Source: Macrolepiota albuminosa
Taxonomy: Eukaryota > Basidiomycota > Agaricomycetes > Agaricales > Agaricaceae
Length of the DNA stretch: 64,000 nt
Direction: 5' to 3'
Assembly (NCBI GenBank): GCA_027475525.1
Contig: JAMWFC010000029.1
Location: 496,001 to 560,000, forward strand
Every line of letters starts with the position of its first letter. The first letter of the stretch is position 1. Positions 22,779-34,811 of the stretch are shown piece by piece. The notes beneath the pieces are model-generated. The model was not told the DNA's origin, did no database searches, and saw nothing but the letters and a program-made list of their open reading frames with translations. A program made the translations under genes and the position numbers.

Positions 22779-23679
22779 TCAATATATCTGCCGAGTTTCC
22801 ATTATTAACCACGCTGCACTTGAAAGCCTGTGGGAATACCTCGTCGAATGGACGTGTGTCGTTGAAACAGCTCTCCCACACCTCGTTGACCGCTCTCTCT
22901 GCAGCCTCCGTGTTGGGGCACGCTGGGTTCGCTGCCACAGAAATTACCGCTGTGCGCCGCGCGCACGCCTCGACAGTGTGCGTGCAACCCCTAAGCCGAC
23001 AAGGTCTCAACAAAGCCGCATGGGAACACGCACCTGATGCTGCTTCGAAAAAGAAGCGAATTCCCCCCGCCGCAGTTCTCGCGTGTACCGGCAATCCCCG
23101 CTCAAACTATTCGCCCGAATCTTTAAATATCTCGTCAGTGGAGTCAATAAAAAAACATTACATTTAACACAACGCACTTCACTGCACGCATGATGGCGCA
23201 GGTTGCTCCAATCCACCTTGAACTTGCATTGATCATACATATGCATGAGCTCATGCACCATCGTCGTCTCCATGTGCGCCTGATTGAAAAAATTTCCCGC
23301 GCAAAGCACCACCGCGCCCCTCTGCGGCTCGAACCCCCCCGCGTGCGTCTTATCACACGGCGCACACAGAACATTCTCCCTCGGCACCTCACACCCCACC
23401 AGCTTCAAATGCTTCAACATAAACGTCACCGCCGGACCTGCCCCAGCTTAATCCTACACCGCAAACAAAAGAGAGAGAAAACTCACTATATTCCATCAAA
23501 TACGCCTTGGTCTTCTCACAACGCCTCGTATGGTGTATGAGCAGATCAGCTAGCCGTTCTTCCTCCGTCACTCCAATTCCAGTCACAAGCGCAGCCTTGC
23601 GCCTCCATCTCTCGAACGCGCTCGTCGGTGGCGGCGGTGAAGACGACGACGACGACGGGCTTTCTGGAGTGTCGCTCAT
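22779..23679 (-). CDS. ATP23: Mitochondrial inner membrane metalloprotease ATP23
   Basis: Zinc protease of the intermembrane space that, in yeast, matures Atp6 and assists ATP synthase assembly. Five exons: 23679-23487, 23437-23178, 23120-23034, 22968-22840 and a 9-nt terminal exon 22787-22779 coding Ile-Tyr-stop. Total 225 residues (yeast 227). Family landmarks: MEYSPAVTFMLKHLKLVGC, the zinc site TMVHELMHMYDQCKF (HExxH), WSNLRHHACSEIRANSLSGD, GEFASFSKQHQ, and AVNEVWESCFNDTRPFDE followed by IY. The N-terminus is Ser/Pro-rich. It is convergent with nothing but closely follows the GPI paralogue on the same strand (its stop is 114 bp upstream of that gene's ATG). Confidence 0.94.
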
Positions 23680-26056
23680 GCAAGTGGGAAGGTTAATTCC
23701 TTTATTTTCGCACGATCAATTTACGCATGTGACATCACGCGGGTGAGTTTTTTTTTTCTTTTGCGTTGTAGGTCGTATCCCGACAACCCTCACCAACCAT
23801 CGTGGCACAAATGCAGTCCCGAATAAAACTCCTCTACTGGCCAAACACAAAATAAACCACCATCGAAGAACAAGAGAGCCATGAAGTAACTTACGAGTCG
23901 AGCAAAATCCAAGAATATATTGTCTTGTCAGTGTCTAAAAGATAATGGAATAAGCAAGTAAAACCAGAGTAAGGCGGCATGTGGAAGGAGAGTATCGAGT
24001 ATCGAGAGTCATCTCGAGCATTCCATGCCCATGTTTCCTTGTCTGAGCTCGCAAAACCACCACCGTACTGCCGTACGTACATGGGAGTTCACGATTAGAT
24101 TATTTACTTGAACCCACTCCTCGCACATAAATCGTCGATCGTCGATCAGCTGCAGGGTTTCTTTGAAGTGTGTGATGTTATGTTAACGTTATGTTATGTT
24201 ATGTTATAGCTATAGTTAAAGTTATGTCATGTTCCTATGGTAATGGTAATTGAATGTTAACTCGCGCTTCATGCAACCCTTCGGACTATTAAATGTTACC
24301 AGCAGTAACGTACACACTACGCGCGTGCTCTTTCGATAGAGATAGATACAGGTTAAAACTCTCGTCTACTTGATGAATGCAGAAGTGCAAACTCGCTCTC
24401 GGTGGTGTACATGTTCAGAACGAAAAGAGAAGAAAACGAAAGAAAAACTCTCGCACGCCACTTTCCCTCCCGCTGTCGCCGAACCAACAAATCTCTACCA
24501 CACTGAATTACAGTAGTCAGTCGGAGTCGGAGCCTGCTAAAAGTTCTAACGTACACCCCGCTCCACATCACCTGGTTCACGATTAGATTATTTCCTGAAC
24601 CATTCTCGTACATCAATCAACGATTAGGTTCGTCAAAGTGTGTTATGTATGTCATGAGTCAAAAGAAATATCTCTATCGTAGTGAGCCGGAGCTCACTAA
24701 ACCGCTACCGTAAACCCCACAACACTGGGGCTTCACGACTATTCCCTCTCGTCGATCGTCGATCAGGGTTCTTCGAAGTGTGTATTTAGGTTATCCGTTA
24801 TTACATGTGCCTATGGTAACTCGCGCATCATGCAAACCTTCGTACAATCAAGCTTTGCAAGCAGTAAGTACCACGCTTAACGTACATACCACCCTTACGT
24901 GCTCTGTCTCTCGATTCTCGTCTCCTTAGGAGTTATCGATCGTCCGCATCAACAGGGCCCATCTTCACTGCTCGCGAAAGGGCGAGAACCACACAACCAC
25001 ACAATCACAACAACGCAAACTCCACCATCACCCACACGCCAATTAGAAAAAGGATAAACCTCACCACGATAGCGGATTCGAAAATATCAAATCACATCGT
25101 TGCGCGTTGCGACGGATTCTCGAGCTCGTGACGCGCGACCCGTGACCGGCGTGCCTCGCGTTTCTGACGACACCTCAAGGCACCCCTCACGTCATTCTTG
25201 AAGTCCACTGTCATTGTTCCATCCATCTTATCGATCCTCCTCCTTCCTTCCTTCCGTAAGTCCTTGTCCCCTGATACGACACGACACGCGCTCACGCGTC
25301 ACACCGTACCTTTGTATAGACCTCAAATTGCCATCACTCAAAACCACAACTACATCAAGTCCCCGACCTCGACCTGACTCAAACCCCATCAACCGAACCC
25401 GAATACCCCCAAAGGTCTGAAACAGCACGATTTTCAACCCTCAAAAGGGTGCTAATCATCAATCCAATTCGGATTCGAAATCAATTATCAGTAATCAAAA
25501 TCACCACGCGCTTGCGCTGCGGGTGTTTGTTCTGTCTTGTTCTTGTTCTGTTTCTCTGCTGTTGCTGTTGCTGTGCTGTATTCGTATTTGTATTGTATTG
25601 TATTTTACAATGTGGTATCACAGCGTAGCCCTGCGCAGTCGTCTTCTGCTCAGTCAAGCCATCATCGATCATCCTTCTAATCCACAATACGATGCATATA
25701 CGTATACGCATTTCGAAATCACGAAAGCACATACACTTTCTTTTTTCTCGTGCGTGCGTGCGTGCGTGCGTGTGTGCGTGAGAGGGTTTCGAACGTTTTC
25801 GCATGATCCCGGAACGGACCACCAGCTCGGACGGACGTCTGCTGTGTAAACATAAACCGACCCATCGACGATCGGCCTCGTTAGACATGAACGTGAACGT
25901 AAACCTGCCATTTTAGTCCTAGTTCTAGTTCTAGGGGGTTTTCTTTCTTTGACAAAGGGGAACACTCCACGGACCCGCGCCCACGGGTGTACGTAAGATC
26001 GACGCTCGACAAGAAAAGCTGGAACGCGGAAGACAGGAAGAAATATGTAATAAATG

Positions 26057-26210
26057 TTCGTGGATCCCACGCCCACGCCCACACACACACTAGGATGATG
26101 GTGCGCTGGCTCGTCTGTCTCTGCGCCTGGCTTTTCGTGGATCCCACGCCCACGCCCACACACACACTAGGATGATGGTGCGCTGGCTCGTCTGTCTCTG
26201 CGCCTGGCTT
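26057..26210. repeat. 77-bp exact tandem pair
   Basis: 26057-26133 is repeated at 26134-26210. Part of the window-wide 77-bp series; likely assembly overlap. Confidence 0.9.
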
Positions 26211-26907
26211 GAATACGGTATTCGCCGCGACTGGCTGATCATCTGCGCTCCGCTCATACTCATATGTGGTTGGTGGTAGTCTTGGGCCGAGTTCCAAGTT
26301 CGGTATTCATTATCCACTGATCCTTCCTCTCGGACTCGGGCGGCCGTCGAGGTCCACGATACGTTGCATCCCGGCTTTCTTTTTACGAATATAATGTAAA
26401 TGTAATGCATTGAGGCTATCACCGTCGAATTATCATTCACCATCCTTGCATGGTCCTGTGCTTTCGGATCCTTGTGTGTGGGCGTATTCCGTATTCCGTC
26501 TACACAAGACGTTTCTACATAGTCAATTACGTTACCCACTTTGACACATTACGATTCAGAATCTCGGACTATCCACAGCAGATGGTGTGTGTGTCCATCC
26601 CCCGCGTTCTTTTACGAATATAATGAGACTATCACCGTCTAATTATCGTATCATTCACCATCCCTCCTTGCCTCTCGGTTATTGCGTATGTGGTTGTGTG
26701 GGTGGCGTTTCGGTCAGTTACGTTACCCACTTTGACACAATCTCAGCACAGCAAATGGTGTATGTGTTTCGGAGTACCAGTACCCTTACCCCTGCAGGGG
26801 TACAGTCTCCATTATAACTCCCATACTCCCATATATGTACTCCCCATACTTTTTCGTACTTGGGTTTGCGGTTTGCGGTGCAAAACATCATCATCATCAT
26901 CTATCAT

Positions 26908-27061
26908 GATGTTATGTTACCCTTCCCTTGACCAAGAAAAGAAAAGAAAATAGACAGATTCTTTCTCAAGATCGATAGGCGCGCGATGTTATGTTACCCT
27001 TCCCTTGACCAAGAAAAGAAAAGAAAATAGACAGATTCTTTCTCAAGATCGATAGGCGCGC
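26908..27061. repeat. 77-bp exact tandem pair
   Basis: 26908-26984 is repeated at 26985-27061; same series. Confidence 0.9.
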
Positions 27062-27553
27062 GCGTGTGTGTGTGCGGGGTAAAACAGCGAACGCGCTTGT
27101 CCCGTTCACTTTTCGCAGCTAGAAACTATGCTTTTCAGCATCTACCATTTGACAAACGAGCAAGAGGGGACACCAGCACACAATCAGTAACCCTGATTGT
27201 AAAAAAAAATATCAATATCAATATCATATAAATCTCGATGATATCCAAAAGCAAAGCACAAAGCACAAAGCAAAAAGGGAAATAAAAAGAAAAAGAAAAA
27301 TAAAAAGAAAAGGTTCCCATGCTCCGCCAAGTCTCTTCCTTTTATTTTTAAACTGCTGTATCGATTCGAATATAAAAAAAAAACTGTTAACCGCCGAAAG
27401 AACAGTAACAACAAGGGGGTGGGTACGAGTATGAGTATGAGTATGAGTTATGGCCGTTAAACCCGAACCAACCAACCAACCTAACCAATCACGCACGCAC
27501 GTCCCACAAGTGTGCGTGCGGGCAGATCATCGAAAGAATACCGGAAGCGGAAC

Positions 27554-29186
27554 TTAGAGCTTTGCGGGGTTTCTCCACGCCGGCGCACGTTTCTGTTTTT
27601 TCAAACAAAAACAAAAATAAAACAAAGAAGAAAACCGCGCGAATGCGAATGATCAGAGATAACCCGATGACCGAGGATAGGTAGAGGGGGGAAATACTGA
27701 CCTCTGCGAAAGCTTTCAAACCCTCCTACGAACACAATCACGACCGTACCAATCAGCGAGGGGGGACACGGGGGGGGGGGAAGAGACAACACAGACACAC
27801 CTTGATATTAGCGCCCTTGAAAAGGCGCGTGCTCGCGGGACTCGCGGCGTGCGCTAACAGCGCCTGGTGGTAGTCGAGGCGCTGGGAGATCAGTAGACCC
27901 TCTTGGTCGATTGCACGGCATCTGGAGAGCTGGACACGATCTCTCGTGCGATTGCGAGAGCGGTTGATAGGACCTCTGCTGGTGGAACTACGCGATTGAC
28001 GCTGTGCACGTACGGTACGACGGGACGATTGATGATTGATGATGATGATGGGGGGGGGAGATGTGATCAGTAGATTGTATAGAAGATGAATGATGTGATA
28101 GGATACGAAAATAGGAATCGATCTCTCCTCGGTGTTTCGGTGTTCCCCACAGAGAGAGAGAGAGAGAGAGAGAGAGATAAGGGGGAAGAGGAAACAATAA
28201 AAATAAAAACGGAGAAAGACACTTACAACCCGAACCGCGTCTGAGCTTCGGCAGCATCTACGACTCTTCCCAAAAGAAGCATTTCAGATGCCAACTTTAG
28301 TTGTCAGCGGAGCAATAATGCCGAAGGGGGCGAAAAGAAATGACGTGAGCTTCGGAATCAAAAAGGAAAACGCACACACGGAAAAAAAAGACCCGGGCGG
28401 GGCAGGGGGTGGGAGCAAGGGGAGAGGAAAAGAGAAGAGAAGGAAGGGGACACGTAAACGCATACCTGATGCCCCGCAATCTGTGCTAATCGTGGAATGC
28501 CTGTGTGGGGGGGGGAAGTGAGTTAGTTATACATGGATGTGGAGAGATGGTGAAACTGCGGGAGAACCGCAAAAACATGGGTGGGGTGGGGAAAAAGGTC
28601 ACGCACGTACCGCCCTGGATAGCCACGACTCCGCGCTTGACTTCTGGAAGGGCGAATTTATCCCCATCGCCCGCGACGACAAAGTCGGAATTCAAGACGA
28701 TCTCTACGCCGCCGCCGTAGGCGCCGCCAGATACCGCCGCGATCATGGGCTTGATCGACTGACGCCGCGACAGCGAACCGAACCCGTTGGCATCGCGCAC
28801 GATTCTGTCTTGTTCGTCTGTTTTGTTTTGTTGTTGCGAGTCGTTCCATCTGCATCCCCATGGCTCAGCCTCAGCCGGCGTCGATTGGAGTCGGGTGGGA
28901 AACTCACGCTTTCAGGTCTGCGCCGGCACAGAACATCCTCCCTGCGCCGGTTACTACGAGCACCCTGTAAAGAGCATGGGCATTGAAAGGAGAGTGAAAG
29001 CGAGTATGCCCCGCACCATAGCTGAGGTTCGTCCTCGAACCAGTCGAGCACCCTTCTGAGGTCCTCCGCCATCGTGGGAGTCATGGCATTGAGCGATTGA
29101 GGACGGTTGAGTGTGAGGAGCAGCACATGGTCTGCAGGGAAGTCGACCTTGAGCTGGCTGGAATGCACCGGCGGCTTCAGCTGCAT
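27554..29186 (-). CDS. Enoyl-CoA hydratase/isomerase family, PTS1 tail, one-base frameshift
   Basis: Crotonase-fold enzyme; fatty or branched acyl-CoA substrate not determinable. Eight exons: 29186-29017, 28964-28908, 28804-28611, 28500-28466, 28294-28227, 28001-27801, 27725-27702 and 27592-27554, about 262 residues. Landmarks: LLTLNRPQSLNAM, the oxyanion-hole segment GRMFCAGADLK, AVSGGAYGGGVEIVLNSDFV with the GGG-E element, FALPEVKRGV, and the end WRNPAKL. The last three residues A-K-L fit a peroxisomal targeting signal (PTS1). Exon 6 is 201 nt where 202 is needed: the frame of PDAVQSTK and that of EGLLISQRLDYHQ are out of register at about 27898-27905, one base missing in the sense strand. 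All other junctions keep frame, so a sequence error is more likely than a pseudogene. Confidence 0.9.
28150..28178. repeat. Microsatellite (GA)n in an enoyl-CoA hydratase intron
   Basis: Uninterrupted dinucleotide run between exons 6 and 5 of the hydratase gene. Confidence 0.85.
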
Positions 29187-29754
29187 TATCGTGTGTGTGC
29201 GGGGAAAGGGACCGCTCGGAAGTAAAAAATAACCCCGGGAATAAACATTTGCCGGTCCGGTTTACTAAAACTAACTATGTAAACTATGCTCTTTACGACA
29301 AGAAAGCAGGACCGCGGAAGTTTGGCTGAGATAGGGCCTTGCTGGAATGGAGGCTGGATGCAAACAACCCGAGGCCGCAAAGGGACACCAAAGGGACAAT
29401 CAGACAAGTAAGGATAAACACCAAGAAATTGCAGATCAATGTTGTCATGGATCAAAATATAGTACAAGCAATGGAACTTCTCCGGCCGGGATTGATTGAT
29501 TTGACTCGTACATACACCTCTCCCCCTCTCATTTCCAACCTCATGAGAACTAAGCCTCCTCCGGCGATGGGTGCAAGTAAAGTATATGGCGGCGGTTTAC
29601 AATATCGTATCGAGAGCAATTACAGGACCAGACAAAGTGTTGGGGCGACGACGGATGAAACTGGGGGGTATTGAGACGAACAACTAACGCGCTATAATGA
29701 GCATACTGTGCGCCACGGAACGAGGCGAGAGGGACGTACGACGTTGTTGCACGA
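29187..29754. other. Intergenic
   Basis: Plus-strand ORF 29339-29674 (111 codons) has no recognisable domain. Nothing else is supported. Confidence 0.4.
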
Positions 29755-29943
29755 TTACCTGAAGGGGCAGGTGGGGGAGTGGGCACCGCGCCAGCCGCAG
29801 TGGCAGCACTGGGGGGAGCTGTGATCGACACACGAGATCGCGTCGCTCTGTTCGCGGTTCATGGTGGACGTCGCGTTGGACGACGACGACGAGGAAGAGT
29901 GCTTGGCACAGACGGGAGCGTCGACGATGGCAGTGGAGAACAT
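29755..29943 (-). CDS. Small Cys-rich (zinc-ribbon-like) protein, uncharacterised
   Basis: A 62-codon minus-strand ORF starts ATG at 29943 and ends TAA at 29755-29757. It has a Ser run, a second Met (MNREQSDAISC), and a compact C-terminal motif CCHCGWRGAHSPTCPFR, i.e. C-x2-C-x8-C, resembling half of a zinc ribbon. Codon third positions are strongly G/C, like the neighbouring real genes. The 3' end also reads as a possible splice donor (TTCAG then GTAATC), so the protein could continue in another exon. The function is unknown, and I cannot name a family from sequence alone. Confidence 0.5.
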   Translation of the reverse strand: MFSTAIVDAPVCAKHSSSSSSSNATSTMNREQSDAISCVDHSSPQCCHCGWRGAHSPTCPFR

Positions 29944-30559
29944 TGGGAAGAATGAAATGTAGACTTGGGGTTGGGCTGGGTAGTGTGGTTGGTGGTGGGG
30001 TTGGAGGACGAGTGAAGCGAAAAGCTGCGTCCTTTTAACGGATTGCGGCAACCATTTGGACTCGGCATCAGGGCACGCTAAGATCGTAGCAAAGGGGATA
30101 TGTGGCGTCTCGTGGCTTCCGTTGACAAGCGATGAAACTCGAAAACAACAAAAAAAATTCAATTTATGCATATCTCCAAAAACGAAATGTCCAAACCAAA
30201 CTCGCGCAACCAAACCAAACCGCGATCCTGGCCTGGCTCACCCAAAGAACCTATCCGCATTTGGTCCGTCCACCATATCCCGGTGTTCCGGATCACCACG
30301 CGCCAAAGTCAAATCTGGGAGCCCAAGACCACCTGATGAATTATTAGTCCACGCGTCACAAACCCGCCAAAACGCGGCCTCGGAGACAGATCATTCTCAG
30401 CACAGGCGACCACGGTCAGAAGCCAGCAAACATTCCACGAAAGAAAGGAAAAAAAAACAACAAACATCACGTCAAGGTTTCGATCAAGTCCTATACTTAT
30501 CGTAACAAAACCAAAATTAACCCCCACCCTAGCATACGTTCTGGCTAAGCTACAGACCA

Positions 30560-32843
30560 TTAGTCTCTGTTTGTATCAAGATCCCTTATCTTCCTCTTCG
30601 GCACATCCTTGTACCATTCGGGGACTTCATGAGCTCGGGGCACGGCTTTCTTCCGCAACTCCTTGATTGCCCTCTCCTCAATCTCCTGTTCCTCCCTCCT
30701 CTTCTCCTCCAACACACGCTGCGATTCCCGTTCCTTCTGTCGAAGCTGCTCTTCAAACTTCTCTCGCTCCCGCGCCCGCCCGTCAGTGCTCAGTTCAAAC
30801 GGCTGAGGAACTGTCGGCACCATGTCCCTCTTCCTCTTGCTGCGAAGACCCGCAGCCCTCGCTTCTTCAGCAGCGTGTATCGTCTTGAAATCAGGCACCT
30901 GATGATGCTTTCGCATACTTTGCTTCTCCAACGCAAGTAATTTCTCCTTCTCGAACTCGGCTTTACGGCCTTCTATCCGCGCGTCTATCTGCAACTTGAA
31001 TCCGACGGGCTTGGTCTTGTTTGCGGGAGGAAGCAGCGTCTAACGTCAATTGATACATCAGTTTTTTGGGGAAAAAAGAATGACATCACGCCACGCCATA
31101 CGAGGACCCCCTCACATGGCTGGACGACAAAGCAAGGAAAAGAACTGCCACTCACGCGCTCGTGACATGCAGGCATGCCCATGCTCCTCAAAGTCCCTGC
31201 TTCTCCATCTCCTTGCACCCAAGTCCCCGATGTCGCGAGTTTATTTGACCTTGAAAGGCGCGGATTGCTGACACCAGAACTAGAACATCTACTGTCACTC
31301 CTGGACAGGTTCCCAGTCACATCTTCTCCACTCGACTTCTCCAGAACCGATTTCCTAACCGTAGGTTTCTTCTGTCCTACCAATGTGCCCTCCCCATCCG
31401 AGTCCCTGGTCTCTTGTACTCTTCTTCGTACCCTTCGCGAGCCAGAGCTAGAGCTAGAGTTTTTCGCCGGAGCACGGGACCCCGCTGACCGAAGCCCACG
31501 AGTAATAATCGCCGAAGCCTCATCAGAAGCGTTAGCGTGACTTCTTCCTTTCTTCGTTGCGGGTTGTGAAGATGATGCCTCAGATGCCGGTCTTTTTGTT
31601 GACTGCCGCATGGACCAGCCGCCACCTGGATCCATTGCCGGTGGGTTTCGGTGGGAATCGGCTGCCTTGCGAGGGGAGATTTGTGACAACGTCAAGGGGC
31701 TATTGCGTCCGTCATCTTGATGGACGTTTTCTGCAATGGAATTGCGCCGTTCAGTTAATAATAATAATTCAGGGTCGCCCTTCCCCGGTTCACCAGGACT
31801 TGAGGCGTGTTGTGTGACAGCTCTGCGAACAAAGAAAGTTCCCCCCCACAGGGTCGTCAACTGCCTTTTGTCCCCCCCCATCGCTCAAAAAAAGTCACTC
31901 ACCTGGTTGAAGTTTGATTATACATGACTAAATTCTCCCCGACGCCGCCAGGCGTGGTAGAACAGATACTAAGATCGAGATTCGACGAGTGCAGCAAAAA
32001 GTCCGCGTTGTCCGACACGACGCGGCTTTGAGGTTCGGGAGGCAGCAGAACCTCATCTTGGACGGCCGGGACCGACACGACGTCGTGCACAATCCCAGAT
32101 AACGCGGCTGTCCTACTTCGCGTCTGGACGATTCTTCCCGAGATCGCAGCCTACAGCACGTCAACATTGAGTAAATAATTACTAAATAATTATGTGTCGA
32201 AACCAAAAACAACCTTTGTGCGAAGCCGTTCGGTTTTCATAGCCGGCCTTTCTTGCCTGCTGCTGCTCGGTGCTGTTGGCCGATTCTCATGTGACGATTC
32301 AGAAATGTTCGTGGGTGGTCGAGGATCAGGTGAGCTAGACGTTTCGTTATCCAGTAGCTCGAATTCTGCCCGAAGAACTTCAAATCTGGAAATCGCCGAG
32401 GACTTGATTTCTGCGGAAGTTGGAGCGTTCTGCGTCGTGAGCTTAAGGTTAGGCCTCATTTTGTCCGTAGGTAGGGCAGAACGTGTTACTTGAGCTTGTT
32501 CCGGGGCTTGTAATGTTGGCCTTAATGGCGCCTTAGATCCAGAGCATGCGGGAGAGGGTTTTGGAGAGTGACGATGATGACTTGCCGTGTTGGCTTCAGG
32601 AAAAGGATGCGCGAGTTCCTCCAGTATAAGCGGTCCGAAATTGGAGCAGTCTGATCCAGGCATTACCGAGTTCTCATCGTCATCATTCGTATCTCGCAGG
32701 AAGCTCATTTCGTCTTCATCAAGTAAACAGTCGTTGCCCAATAAAGTGTTGTTGGGTATTTGGAACGAAAACGAAGCGTCGGATGGGTCTGGGAGGTGTC
32801 TCAGGTTGGTTTCTTCTTCATAATTGAAACGTCGCGGTGGCAT
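30560..32843 (-). CDS. TPX2 C-terminal domain protein (spindle/microtubule-associated)
   Basis: A putative microtubule-associated protein of 674 residues. Four exons: 32843-32214, 32150-31903, 31822-31156 and 31039-30560; all junctions preserve frame. The N-terminal 550 residues are Ser/Pro/acidic and probably disordered, with basic clusters. The C-terminal region begins KPVGFKLQIDARIEGRKAEF and continues as a long Glu/Lys/Arg-rich helix (ERAIKELRKKAVPRAHEVP), the signature of the TPX2 C-terminal (microtubule-binding) module. In animals TPX2 activates Aurora A and nucleates spindle microtubules. The Aurora-binding N-terminus is not recognisable here, so only a microtubule role is inferred. 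Confidence 0.85.
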
Positions 32844-34811
32844 ATGGGACCAAATTCGTTTAGAGTTTCTATTATGACCTATATTGAGGCAACATTATCC
32901 AGTCAGAGCAGCACAAGACAGACTTTTCAAATTCAAAAGGAATGTATCGTCGATTCACAAAGTAGTGGTTGAAGCTGAAGGTTGAAGGCTAATGGCTGCG
33001 AGCAACGCGTCAACCCGTTGAACCATGGAATCACATGACCGCACAATCGCGTATACAACGCCAAATAACGCCACTTTAATTCCGTGGGTTGGCCTGTTCG
33101 CTCGACGAAGGCATAATCCGGCGGATTTCCCCACTCACACGCCTGATTCAGGGACGCCTGCGCATGGTACCGTAACTCTGGCCTACTCTTAACTTTTCAA
33201 ACATTAGATACAGCTCGTAAACGCCGCATCGTCTAGCTCGAAAAGTCAATTCCAACGGATTCAACGGTCTTCATGCAAGACATCTTCTCTCACAGCTGCC
33301 CGGAAGGGCTAGCATGTCTCAATAGCTCCATTATCGAAACCGATGAGTACGAATAAGTGGGACGTGTCATAATTTGCATATTCCTTACTTGGAAATGCTG
33401 TTATCAAACAACCCCAAGTTTTCATTCAGAGTAACGTACGCGCGATTCCCACCTCACTATTCCTAAATTCATGCGCAAGTCACAAGACATCGTGGTTTCC
33501 TACGCGTCCCCATAATGAAGAACGTTGCTCGTCTGTTGTTTCGAGGTATGGCCGCTGTACACGTCAAGCCTCGAGCAGGGTAGGCACCCCATGCGCACCC
33601 GTATTTGTCGGACCCAAAACCGGCCTTCTTCTTCCGCGAACGCCGTGCCTTCCTGCACGTCTTTTAATGAAACGAACCAGTCCTTCTTTTTTAATGGGCT
33701 GATATTATCTGCTTCGGCAATTTTTTTTTTCTTACGACCCATGCGAGCTGGGCGTGGTCTGGATTTTTTTTTTGTTTCCCGTTATCGTGCAGCGGAGATG
33801 TGGATATATGTAATCCCTTTTTGCAAACAATTGTATCGGCGTTTCCCAGGCCGAGTTTTCTGTAAGAGCTCCACCATAAATCAAACGTTGGTGGCCACAT
33901 TCTCCTCGGCTGACCGCTTCTCTTTTTTCTTCTTCATTTAATCCGACGGTCTGGACCGACCTGGAACCATATATAGTTCCTAGAAGTGTAATCTAAATCA
34001 CACCGTTGAAGATCGTTGGCTAATTTGGCGCTGATCGCCAAGTTAGTCTACTAGATAGGTATCGACTGTCAAACCACTGGCAGCGGCAGCGGACTTTGCT
34101 CACTTACGGATGACAGCGAGATATCGCACCATCACTCGTGCTTAGCATAGTGAAGATCCACTACAACCGAAGGACCCGCTTCTTTTGCTCGAGATCTCAA
34201 AGACACCGTCGTCTTCTACCATTAAAGGGGACCTGGACGCAATGGAAGAACGGTCCGCTTCCCACCATCATCGGAGCTCGTCGTAACCCCTTTCTCGAAT
34301 TCTCGTATCGACCCTCTTCTCAAGCTGCTCAAGGCCCATTGCATTTGCCTTTCTTGTCAGCTCAAACCCTCTTTTCTAACTGACGCCGTGGGCCGTAAAC
34401 ACTCCCAGACGGGACGGGTCTGTCATTCCACTTGGAACAAAGATGGGAATGAGTATGTTTAGTCATTATCGCCATAATGTAGAGAACCCTTTTTTTTAAA
34501 CTTGTATCCGCTTTGATCATTGATCACCGTTAAAGAAATAATGGAAAGGCGATGTCCTTGCGGCTCCATCTTTCTGATCGCTCGGCGGAAATGACAGTGA
34601 AATACGATCCGTTAGCAAGATACGCCATGCAAAGACAACAGACGGAAATGTAATTAGCAAGGCGAATACATCATTATATTTTCCTCATGTCACGCAAAGT
34701 TCGGTAACACAAAGAAACGCAAAAAAGAAATGCCAAGCCTGAAGATTGGAATCGACGCCAGAAAAACATGGTCTGCTCCTTGGCTCATTGCTCATTGTCA
34801 ATGAACGGCGA
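32844..34811. other. Intergenic, no supported gene
   Basis: Opposed short ORFs at 33500-33742 (minus) and 33525-33941 (plus) overlap, and neither shows a domain. Poly-T runs occur at 33720-33732 and 33764-33772. The 5' part must contain the TPX2-protein promoter. Confidence 0.5.

Larger units (their letters stand above)
23680..27553. other. Gene-poor region with diverged repeats
   Basis: No gene supported. Three imperfect copies of a block containing 'ttcacgattagatta', 'cgtcgatcgtcgatca', 'gaagtgtgt' and 'cctatggtaa...aactcgcgc' lie at about 24090-24310, 24575-24650 and 24730-24870. Another diverged pair with 'acgaatataatg', 'ctatcaccgtc' and 'ttacgttacccactttgaca' lies at about 26380-26550 and 26610-26740. 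Simple runs include GTGCG at 25750-25785. Long ORFs at 25669-26297 are repeat-driven. Confidence 0.6.

Noticed and set aside
22370..23167. Plus-strand 265-codon ORF
   Set aside because: It is antisense to paralogue 2 and ATP23, whose minus-strand exons are well supported.
25669..26297. Long minus-strand ORFs (138-164 codons)
   Set aside because: They owe their length to the 77-bp duplication at 26057 and to CACA/CGCC-type simple sequence, and the same peptide appears twice. No domain.
32190..32493. Plus-strand ORFs over the TPX2-domain gene
   Set aside because: Antisense to exon 1 of a gene with consistent introns and a recognised C-terminal domain.
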